Shown here: positions 41,394 to 48,031 of the stretch, piece by piece
How the letters are laid out: every line of letters starts with the position of its first letter
How positions within the stretch are numbered: position 1 is the stretch's first letter
Source: an uncultured Oscillospiraceae bacterium
GTDB lineage: Bacteria; Bacillota; Clostridia; Oscillospirales; Oscillospiraceae
Assembly (NCBI GenBank): GCA_934654755.1
Contig: CAKUGQ010000005.1
Location: forward strand, 43,573-107,572
Length of the DNA stretch: 64,000 nucleotides
Reading direction: 5' to 3'
Position numbers and translations under genes: made by a program
Notes under the pieces: generated by a model
Told to the model about the DNA's origin: nothing
What the model saw: the letters and a program-made list of their open reading frames with translations, nothing else
Databases searched by the model: none

Positions 41394-44012
41394 ATGAAGC
41401 TGATGATCCTTGACGGCAACAGCGTCATTAACCGTGCCTTTTACGGTGTACGACCGCTGACGACGCGTGACGGGCTGTTCACCAATGCCATTTTTGGCTT
41501 TCTGAATATCCTTGAGCGTGTCCGTGCGGAGGAAGCCCCCGAGGCGCTGTGCGTTGCCTTTGATCTGCACGGCCCGACATTCCGGCATCTGAAATACGAC
41601 GGTTATAAGGCTACCCGGCACGCCATGCCGGAGGAGCTGGCGGTGCAGATGCCGGTCATGAAGCAGGTGCTGGCGGCGATGAATATCCCGATCTATGAGT
41701 GCCAGGGCTGGGAGGCCGACGATGTAATCGGTACCGTTGCGCTGCGCTGTGCCGAAAGCGGCTGGGATTGTGTGATCCTGACGGGCGATCGCGACAGCCT
41801 TCAGCTTGTCAATGAACGTGTTACCGTGAAGCTTGTGCGCACGCAGGGTGGGCAGACCGCCGCGGTAGACTATACGCCGCAGGTGTTCCGCGCGGAATAC
41901 GGTATGGAACCGTGCCGGCTGATCGACCTGAAAGCGCTGATGGGTGACAGCTCGGACAATATTCCGGGCGTTGCGGGCGTCGGGCCGAAAACGGCTGCGG
42001 ATCTGCTGCACCGCTTCGGGACGCTCGACGGTGTTTATGAAAACCTGTCTCCGCAGAATATGAAGGGAAAGCTTTTTGAAAAGCTGCAAAACGGCCGCGA
42101 GATGGCGTATTTATCCTATGATCTTGCAACGATACGATGCAACGCGCCAATTGCCTTTGCCCCGGAGGGGAATTTATGTCAACCACCTAGGCGACGCGCG
42201 CTATACGAGCTGTTTACGCGGCTGGAGTTTCAGCGTCTGATCGACCGCTATGGTCTGCGCGGCGCCGCGCTGGAGCAGGATGCGTCGGAGGAACCTGCCC
42301 AGACCGTGACCGGCAGCTGCACGCTCCTGGACGTGCTGGAGCCGGGGCAGGCGCGGCCGCTGTTTTCCGGTGCGATGCTCAGTGTTGCCGCAGCAGAAGA
42401 CCTCTCCCTGCTGGTGGCTGCGCCGCGTATGGACGGCCCGAACCAGACGGCTTATGTGCTGCGCCGCGAGACGCTCGGGACGGACTTTGTGCCGCTGCTG
42501 CAACGCCTGTTCGCGGCGGACGTGCCGAAGACCGTGCACGACGGCAAGCCGCTGCTGCGCGCGCTGCTGGCGCTCGGTGTGGAGCCTGCCGGGGTCGTGT
42601 TCGACACGGCCGTAGCGGCCTATCTGCTCGATGCGACGCGCGGCGCCTACGCTTTGCCGCAGCTGGCGCAGGACTGTCTGCACATCCCGCCTGCGGACGA
42701 GGCCTCGCTCCCGCCGGAAAGCATCCTTGCCGTCCGGACGGCCTGTATCGACGGTCTGACGGAGGAACTCGGCAAGCGTCTGCGCGAGCAGGGTATGCAG
42801 CCGCTGTTCAAGAACATCGAGCTGCCGCTGTGTCCGGTGCTGGCACATATGGAGCATGACGGCATCCTCGTCGATGCAAGGGCTCTGCACGATTTCGGTG
42901 AGATGCTCTCCGAGCGCATCGACGCTTGCGAGAACCTGATCTTCGGCTATGCCGGAGAGACGTTCAACCTCAATTCCACGCGCCAACTCGGTACGTTCCT
43001 GTTTGAAACGCTCGGCCTGCCGCCCGTGAAGAAGACGAAGAACGGCTATTCCACGAATGCCGAGGTACTTGAAAATCTCCGCGACCGGCATCCGGCCGTG
43101 CAGGCCATCATGGATTACCGTATGCTTACAAAGCTGAAATCCACCTATGCCGACGGCCTGCAGAAGGTCATCGAGCCGGATGGGCGCATTCATACAACAT
43201 TCCAGAATACGGTTACTGCCACCGGCCGTCTGTCCTCCACGGATCCGAATTTGCAGAATATCCCCGTGCGGACGGAGCTGGGCAGTGAGATTCGTAAAAT
43301 GTTTGTCCCACAACCCGGTTGTGTGTTTGTCGATGCGGACTACAGTCAGATCGAGCTGCGCGTGCTGGCGCACATCGCGGATGATACGCGTATGCAGGAG
43401 GCGTTTCGCTCCGGCGAGGACTTCCATGCCGTGACTGCCTCGCAGGTGTTCGGCGTCCCGCTGGAGTCCGTCACGCCGCTGATGCGCCGTCACGCCAAGG
43501 CTGTGAATTTCGGTATTGTCTACGGAATTTCCGAGTTCTCTCTGGCGCAGGATATCGGTGTTTCCCGCCGTGAGGCGAAGGACTATATCGAACACTACCT
43601 CAGCGAATACTCCGGCGTTCGAGAGTATATGAAACGAATTGTTGCCTTTGCGCGGGAAAACTGCTTCGTGCGGACGCTCTACGGTCGTGTGCGGCCGATT
43701 CCGGAGATCCGCAGTACGAATTTCAATATCCGTTCCGGGGCAGAGCGCATCGCGCTCAACACGCCCGTGCAGGGCACGGCGGCGGATATCATCAAGCTGG
43801 CAATGCTGCGTGTGGACGAGGCGCTGCGCCGTGAGGGGATGCGCGCGCGGCTCCTTTTACAGGTGCACGATGAGCTGATTGTCGAGTGCCCGCGTGAGGA
43901 AGCAGCGGATGTTGCGGCCCTGGTCACGCGCGAGATGGAGCACGCTGCCGAGCTGCGCGTGCCGCTGGTCGCGGAGGCGAAGATGGGGGAAAGCTGGTTT
44001 GATGCGAAATGA
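41394..44012 (+). CDS. polA: DNA polymerase I
   Basis: 872 residues: a 5' nuclease domain (1-290; D-R-D-S-L-Q, G-D-S-S-D-N-I-P-G-V-A-G-V-G-P-K-T), a central 3'-5' exonuclease-like domain (about 300-480) and an A-family polymerase domain. The polymerase has D-Y-S-Q-I-E-L-R, the R-R-H-A-K-A-V-N-F-G-I-V-Y-G O-helix and V-H-D-E-L. The exonuclease domain lacks the D-x-E motif, so it should not proofread, as in Bacillus PolA. It works in repair and Okazaki fragment maturation. It follows cysS by 10 bases and overlaps rimI. Confidence 0.95.
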   Translation: MKLMILDGNSVINRAFYGVRPLTTRDGLFTNAIFGFLNILERVRAEEAPEALCVAFDLHGPTFRHLKYDGYKATRHAMPEELAVQMPVMKQVLAAMNIPIYECQGWEADDVIGTVALRCAESGWDCVILTGDRDSLQLVNERVTVKLVRTQGGQTAAVDYTPQVFRAEYGMEPCRLIDLKALMGDSSDNIPGVAGVGPKTAADLLHRFGTLDGVYENLSPQNMKGKLFEKLQNGREMAYLSYDLATIRCNAPIAFAPEGNLCQPPRRRALYELFTRLEFQRLIDRYGLRGAALEQDASEEPAQTVTGSCTLLDVLEPGQARPLFSGAMLSVAAAEDLSLLVAAPRMDGPNQTAYVLRRETLGTDFVPLLQRLFAADVPKTVHDGKPLLRALLALGVEPAGVVFDTAVAAYLLDATRGAYALPQLAQDCLHIPPADEASLPPESILAVRTACIDGLTEELGKRLREQGMQPLFKNIELPLCPVLAHMEHDGILVDARALHDFGEMLSERIDACENLIFGYAGETFNLNSTRQLGTFLFETLGLPPVKKTKNGYSTNAEVLENLRDRHPAVQAIMDYRMLTKLKSTYADGLQKVIEPDGRIHTTFQNTVTATGRLSSTDPNLQNIPVRTELGSEIRKMFVPQPGCVFVDADYSQIELRVLAHIADDTRMQEAFRSGEDFHAVTASQVFGVPLESVTPLMRRHAKAVNFGIVYGISEFSLAQDIGVSRREAKDYIEHYLSEYSGVREYMKRIVAFARENCFVRTLYGRVRPIPEIRSTNFNIRSGAERIALNTPVQGTAADIIKLAMLRVDEALRREGMRARLLLQVHDELIVECPREEAADVAALVTREMEHAAELRVPLVAEAKMGESWFDAK

Positions 44013-44461
44013 TTGTTGCGATGAATGTCGGCCATGTGCCGCAAATTGCAGCGCTGGAAAAACGCTGCTTTACCGACCCGTGGAGTGAGGCTTCTGTCGC
44101 CTCGGAGCTGGAAAACCCACTCGGCCTGTGGCTTGTTGAGGAGCGGGAGGGTGTTGTTGCCGGCTATATCGGTTCACAAAGCGTCCCGCCGGAGGCAGAT
44201 GTAATGAATGTCGCCGTTGCACCGGAATTTCGGCGGCAGGGCATCGCTTCCGCGCTGTTGAGCGCGCTTGCTGCCCGGCTTGCCGTGCAGGGCATCCGTT
44301 CGTTGACGCTGGAGGTGCGTGTGTCCAACGCAGCGGCGCGCGCATTGTATGCCGCCTTCGGCTTTGCCGAGATCGGACGGAGGAAAAACTATTATCTTGA
44401 ACCGAAAGAGGATGCTCTCATTCTCAGAAAGGAGCTTAGCGATGCTGATTCTTGCCATTGA
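44009..44461 (+). CDS. rimI: RimI-type GNAT N-acetyltransferase
   Basis: 150 residues. The acetyl-CoA site is visible as V-A-P-E-F-R-R-Q-G-I-A-S-A-L-L, followed by L-E-V-R-V-S-N-A-A-A-R-A-L-Y-A-A-F-G-F, the RimI-type ending. RimI acetylates the N-terminus of ribosomal protein S18 in other bacteria; it commonly neighbours tsaD or tsaB. ATGA overlap with polA and a 20-base overlap with tsaD. The actual substrate here is not known. Confidence 0.9.
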   Translation: MIVAMNVGHVPQIAALEKRCFTDPWSEASVASELENPLGLWLVEEREGVVAGYIGSQSVPPEADVMNVAVAPEFRRQGIASALLSALAARLAVQGIRSLTLEVRVSNAAARALYAAFGFAEIGRRKNYYLEPKEDALILRKELSDADSCH

Positions 44462-45458
44462 ATCCTCCTGCGACGAGACTGCCGTCGCGCTGGTGCGCGA
44501 CGGGCGGACGGTGCTGACCGACTGCATTTCCTCCCAGGTTGCGCTGCATCGGGAATACGGCGGTGTTGTACCGGAGATTGCTTCACGCAAGCATGTGGAA
44601 GCAATCTCTGCGCTCGCCGGGCAGGCACTCTTGCAGGCAGGCGTATCGCGCAGCGACATCGACGCCGTAGCGGTGACCTATGCGCCCGGACTGATCGGCG
44701 CGCTGCTGGTCGGCGTGAATTTCGCCAAAGCCGCTGCGCTGGCGCTGGATGTGCCGCTGATTCCCGTTCACCATATCCGCGGGCATATCGCGGCGAATTA
44801 CCTGGCCTATCCCGATTTGCAGCCGCCGTTTCTTTGTCTGGTCGTCTCCGGCGGTCACACACTGCTGGTCGACGTGCGCGATTATACCGACCTTTGTATT
44901 CTTGGCGGCACACGCGACGACGCGGCAGGGGAGTGCTTTGATAAGGTCGCGCGGCTTTTGGGAATGCCGTATCCCGGCGGGGCGGCGCTTGACCGCGCGG
45001 CGCAGGGCGGCGACGAAGGGCGTTATGCGCTGCCGCAGCCAAAGCTGTCCGGAAATCCGCTCGATCTGTCGTTCTCCGGCCTGAAAACGGCGGCGGTCAA
45101 TCTGATCCATAATATGCAGCAGAAAAACGAGCCGATTGATATAGCGGGACTGTGCGCGAGCTTCTCTTCGGCAGTGTGTACTATGCTTGTACCGCGCACG
45201 TTGCTGGCGTTGGAGCAGACCGGACGAAAAACACTTGCCGTGGCCGGAGGGGTGGCGGCCAACAGCCGTATTCGAGCTGCGCTGGAGCGCGAGACAACGC
45301 GTCTGGGCGTTCGACTGTGTATGCCGCCGCTGCGGCTGTGCGGCGATAACGGTGCGATGATCGGTGCGCAGGCCTACTACGAATATCTTGCAGGAAATCT
45401 TGCCGACCAGACGCTTAATGCCTATGCCACAAAATCCATGGAGGGCGAACAATTGTAA
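44442..45458 (+). CDS. tsaD: tRNA N6-adenosine threonylcarbamoyltransferase TsaD
   Basis: 338 residues. It transfers threonylcarbamoyl to A37 of ANN-decoding tRNAs, in complex with TsaB and TsaE (not in the window). It has the ASKHA-fold motifs I-E-S-S-C-D-E-T, metal-binding H-H-I-R-G-H, V-S-G-G-H-T and V-A-G-G-V-A-A-N-S. The start at 44442 has AAAGGAG upstream. Last gene of the cysS-polA-rimI-tsaD unit. Confidence 0.95.
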   Translation: MLILAIESSCDETAVALVRDGRTVLTDCISSQVALHREYGGVVPEIASRKHVEAISALAGQALLQAGVSRSDIDAVAVTYAPGLIGALLVGVNFAKAAALALDVPLIPVHHIRGHIAANYLAYPDLQPPFLCLVVSGGHTLLVDVRDYTDLCILGGTRDDAAGECFDKVARLLGMPYPGGAALDRAAQGGDEGRYALPQPKLSGNPLDLSFSGLKTAAVNLIHNMQQKNEPIDIAGLCASFSSAVCTMLVPRTLLALEQTGRKTLAVAGGVAANSRIRAALERETTRLGVRLCMPPLRLCGDNGAMIGAQAYYEYLAGNLADQTLNAYATKSMEGEQL

Positions 45459-45750
45459 AATGACATCAAAAGGCCCGACCGTGCACTTGCCGGCCGGGCG
45501 CTTGTGTTTGCGAAAGGGGCGAATTTTGTCGAAAAACTGCACAAATTTTTTGGACGTCATAAAATTATGTCAATCGCATTTAGCCGACAAATATTCAGAA
45601 TATTCGGAATGGCGAAAAAACAGATGAAAAATCGGCCTATTTGGAGCTTTCTGTGCAGGATTCCTGTGCAGAAAGCTGTGCATCGTGTGTATAACTATTG
45701 GAAAATCTGCCGATAGGCCGGATTATGGTAAACAAAAATAATGCTTGACA
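45459..45750. other. AT-rich intergenic region with nested inverted repeats
   Basis: Between two convergent genes. No credible gene was found. Just beyond tsaD there is a CCCGACC/GGCCGGG-type hairpin (about 45473-45500), a possible terminator. Further on are two nested inverted repeats. The outer pair is AATCGGCCTAT (about 45630) with ATAGGCCGGATT (about 45713). The inner pair is CTTTCTGTGCAGGA with TCCTGTGCAGAAAG (about 45648-45676). CTGTGCA occurs three times. The region is clearly richer in A and T than its surroundings. Confidence 0.5.
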
Positions 45751-45782
45751 AATGAAAACAGCACCTCCACGTGGGAAGTGCC
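45751..45782 (-). terminator. Terminator of the DivIVA-like gene
   Basis: GGCACTTCC pairs with GGAGGTGCT (wobbles allowed) around CACGT, followed on the minus strand by GTTTTCATTT. Confidence 0.7.
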
Positions 45783-45791
45783 GTAAGGTGA

Positions 45792-46295
45792 TTATTCCAT
45801 TTGTGCAAGCGTACAGGCGGCGGCCAACTCCTCTGAGGTCCCGTCAACCGTGGCGCGCGCAGCGAGCAAAAGTGTCTGAAGCTCGGCAAAAGAGGTACCA
45901 ATGGTAGCGGTGACGGCTCCGATGTCCTGCGTTGCGCGCTGCAATTTCCGCTCGGCCTGTGCGTAAATCTGCTTCATCTGCTCTGCGCTGCGCGCAGCGC
46001 GCTCCTGTGCTTTCCGTTCGGACTGTTCCGCCCGGCGATATGCAGCAAGTTCCTGTGCATGGAGCGTTTCCGGCTCGGCGGGCTTTTCGGACGACTGCGG
46101 TTGTGCTTCGTTCGGCTTCGCGTTTTGGGCCGCCTCCTCCAACGCGGCGATTTGCTCCTGCAGACGCAGGTTCTCCTCACGTAGCATACGCATCTTACGT
46201 TCGTGCTCGGAGGTAAGCGCCTGAATAAACTGCGCTACGTCGCTGCGATTAAAGCCGTGCAGAGCGCTGCGGAATTGTCCCATCGGAACGGCCAT
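45792..46295 (-). CDS. DivIVA-like coiled-coil protein
   Basis: 167 residues. The N-terminus (F-R-S-A-L-H-G-F-N-R-S-D-V-A-Q-F-I) resembles the DivIVA membrane-binding region. A long Glu/Gln/Arg/Ala coiled coil follows (about 30-125), interrupted by a Pro/Glu-rich stretch (60-75). DivIVA-type proteins sense curved membrane and recruit division or pole factors. Monocistronic with its own promoter and terminator. It is shorter at the C-terminus than classical DivIVA, so it may be a GpsB/SepF-like relative; assignment is moderate. Confidence 0.7.
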   Translation of the reverse strand: MAVPMGQFRSALHGFNRSDVAQFIQALTSEHERKMRMLREENLRLQEQIAALEEAAQNAKPNEAQPQSSEKPAEPETLHAQELAAYRRAEQSERKAQERAARSAEQMKQIYAQAERKLQRATQDIGAVTATIGTSFAELQTLLLAARATVDGTSEELAAACTLAQME

Positions 46296-46353
46296 GTGAT
46301 CTCCCTACCTTCCGAAATCGCCGCAATACGGCGCATTTCATCATTTCCCGCCT

Positions 46354-46382
46354 ATTATAGCACGGGGAAGTGCAGAAAACAA
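46354..46382 (-). promoter_or_regulatory. Promoter of the DivIVA-like gene
   Basis: TTGTTT (46377-46382), 17 bases, TATAAT (46354-46359) on the minus strand. Confidence 0.65.
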
Positions 46383-46395
46383 CCCTTTTCTGCAT

Positions 46396-46430
46396 AAAAA
46401 CGCCCACACTTCCGAGTAGAAGCGTGGGCG
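46396..46430 (-). terminator. Terminator of the NlpC/P60 gene
   Basis: CGCCCACGCTTC pairs with GGAAGTGTGGGCG on the minus strand, followed by TTTTTA. Confidence 0.8.
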
Positions 46431-46441
46431 GAGTTTATCGA

Positions 46442-47236
46442 TCAATTGACGATGCGGCGGGCGGTCATATAGTTCCTCGCATAATAGGATTCCGAGAGAC
46501 TGGAGATGATTACGCCCTGCCGTGAATTTGCGGCATGAACAAAACGCCCACCGCCGATATACATCCCAACATGGAAAGCAACGCTGCCGCTGCCAAAGAA
46601 CACCAGATCGCCGGGCTGAAGCTCGCTATAGCGTATGTAACGACCGTTGGCGAGCTGGCCGGTAGCGCCACGGTTAATCGAGTAACCGAATTGACCGTAG
46701 ACATAGTACATCAAACCGGAGCAATCAAAGCCGTAGCTCGGATTCTGCGCACCGTAGATATACCGATAACCGACGAAGCGCTGGGCAAATTCACAAATGA
46801 GCCTGCCGAGCTGAGACTCGTACACATGGCCCGCAAGCTGTGCCAGCGGGGAGACGGAGGTGACGACGCGCGTATCTGCGACGTCATACTCCAGTGAGGC
46901 ATCTTCGTCAAAAGCGGCGCGGCAGGGAACGTCAACGGACTCCGGTGAGCCGCTCTCAACGGAGACGACCCTGTTACCCGGATCATGCGCAAGATCAATA
47001 CCGCCCTCGGTAGCCAGGCGCAGAAGCTCAATATGCATCGAGTCGTTCTTTGCGGCGTAATCCACAGGCATCCAGTTTGTCAGCCGCGCGACGGCGGAGG
47101 CGGCACGCTGTGCCAGAGAGCGGGTGGCTGCGGGGACAATCATGACCGGCGAAGCCGCGCCGGGGACGAGCAGGAATGCCGCAAGTGCGGCGACGATAAG
47201 CAAAAGGGCACAGAGCACCCTGATTTGCCGTTTCAT
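46442..47236 (-). CDS. Secreted NlpC/P60 (C40) peptidoglycan hydrolase
   Basis: 264 residues. An N-terminal signal or membrane anchor (about 5-28) is followed by a linker domain and a C-terminal NlpC/P60 domain. The catalytic Cys is C172 (F-D-C-S-G-L), His is H222 (F-H-V-G-M-Y-I-G) and the third polar residue is H234. These enzymes cut peptide links in peptidoglycan. No SH3b or LysM binding domain is visible. Second gene after a small conserved gene, 24 bases apart. Confidence 0.88.
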   Translation of the reverse strand: MKRQIRVLCALLLIVAALAAFLLVPGAASPVMIVPAATRSLAQRAASAVARLTNWMPVDYAAKNDSMHIELLRLATEGGIDLAHDPGNRVVSVESGSPESVDVPCRAAFDEDASLEYDVADTRVVTSVSPLAQLAGHVYESQLGRLICEFAQRFVGYRYIYGAQNPSYGFDCSGLMYYVYGQFGYSINRGATGQLANGRYIRYSELQPGDLVFFGSGSVAFHVGMYIGGGRFVHAANSRQGVIISSLSESYYARNYMTARRIVN

Positions 47237-47260
47237 GGCAGAACCTCCCGTGGTTCCAGA

Positions 47261-47551
47261 TTATTTTGCGCTGAGGGCACGCTCGAGCCAAACGCAGCCA
47301 ACATCCAAAGCGGCGTAAAGCCCATCCTTCTCGGTTTTCTTTACCACGCGGTCGCGCAGCTTGGCGTTCGGATCGGTGCGCTGAAGCTGCACGCTGACCT
47401 TTGTTGCCAACTCAAGATCCTCGAGCTGTTTGGTTTCCAGAATTTGCAGCATGACGATGTACTCGTCAGCCATTGAACCGTAATAGAGCTGATTGTCCTT
47501 TCGCAGCAGGGGTCGACCCTTATACATCAGGACGTTTTGTGTATCGGACAT
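47261..47551 (-). CDS. Small protein of unknown function
   Basis: 96 residues, not recognised. It is soluble and starts M-S-D-T-Q-N-V-L-M-Y-K-G-R-P-L-L-R-K-D-N-Q-L-Y-Y. The middle has a helix rich in Leu, Glu and Thr (M-L-Q-I-L-E-T-K-Q-L-E-D-L-E-L-A-T). The start at 47551 has CTGGAGG upstream and a consensus promoter. It is followed by the NlpC/P60 gene, so a role in the cell envelope is possible but not shown. Confidence 0.65.
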   Translation of the reverse strand: MSDTQNVLMYKGRPLLRKDNQLYYGSMADEYIVMLQILETKQLEDLELATKVSVQLQRTDPNAKLRDRVVKKTEKDGLYAALDVGCVWLERALSAK

Positions 47552-47576
47552 AGATACCTCCAGACGCTGTAACCGA

Positions 47577-47605
47577 ATTGTAACACATAGCAACCGGTTT
47601 GTCAA
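47577..47605 (-). promoter_or_regulatory. Promoter of the small protein/NlpC operon
   Basis: TTGACA (47600-47605), 17 bases, TACAAT (47577-47582) on the minus strand. Confidence 0.75.
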
Positions 47606-47662
47606 TAAGTTTTTTCGGGTTTGATAGAATTGGGATGTTGGATGTTATGGGAGATCCTGCAC

Positions 47663-47696
47663 AAAGGGGGAGCCGGCACGCTCCCCCTTCGTTTTT
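47663..47696. terminator. Terminator after ireB
   Basis: AAGGGGGAGC pairs with GCTCCCCCTT, with a T-rich run on the plus side (TTCGTTTTT) and a weaker one on the minus side. Confidence 0.65.
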
Positions 47697-47941
47697 CAGT
47701 CGAACAGATAGTGCCGTACAAGCTCCTGAAGGAGCTCGTCCCGGTCGAGCTTGCAGATCAGACTGCGCGCCCCGTTATGATTGGTAATGTAAGTCGGGTC
47801 TTCGGAGAGAAGATATCCGACGATCTGGTTGATCGGATTGTAACCCTTTTCCGTCAGAGAACGATAGACCTCCGTGAGGATCTGCTTCATTTCCTCCTGG
47901 CTGTCGTCCGGCACGGAAAACTTGATGGTGTTGTGCTCCAA
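47696..47941 (-). CDS. ireB: IreB family regulatory phosphoprotein (UPF0297)
   Basis: 81 residues. The core [23 protein letters not shown] is the family signature, followed by A-R-S-L-I and E-L-V-R-H-Y. In enterococci IreB is phosphorylated by the Ser/Thr kinase IreK and affects cephalosporin resistance. The start is TTG (47939-47941) with AAAGGAGG 9 bases upstream. The usual neighbours alaS and ruvX are absent. Confidence 0.9.
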   Translation of the reverse strand: MEHNTIKFSVPDDSQEEMKQILTEVYRSLTEKGYNPINQIVGYLLSEDPTYITNHNGARSLICKLDRDELLQELVRHYLFD

Positions 47942-47974
47942 TTTGCCCCGCCTCCTTTGTCTTTCTCTACGCAT

Positions 47975-48003
47975 AATATAGCCGAATTATGCGCCAAAGT
48001 AAA
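47975..48003 (-). promoter_or_regulatory. Candidate promoter of ireB
   Basis: TTTACT (47998-48003), 17 bases, TATATT (47975-47980) on the minus strand. Confidence 0.5.
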
Positions 48004-48031
48004 GAGGAATCGTGCAGATTTTATAAAAAGT

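Noticed and set aside
45660..45705. TGTGTATAA-like words as a replication origin
   Set aside because: Only one near match to a DnaA box, and no dnaA, dnaN or strand-switch context.
45504..45716. 70-codon frame in the AT-rich gap after tsaD
   Set aside because: No ribosome site, overlaps the inverted repeats and resembles random AT-rich translation.
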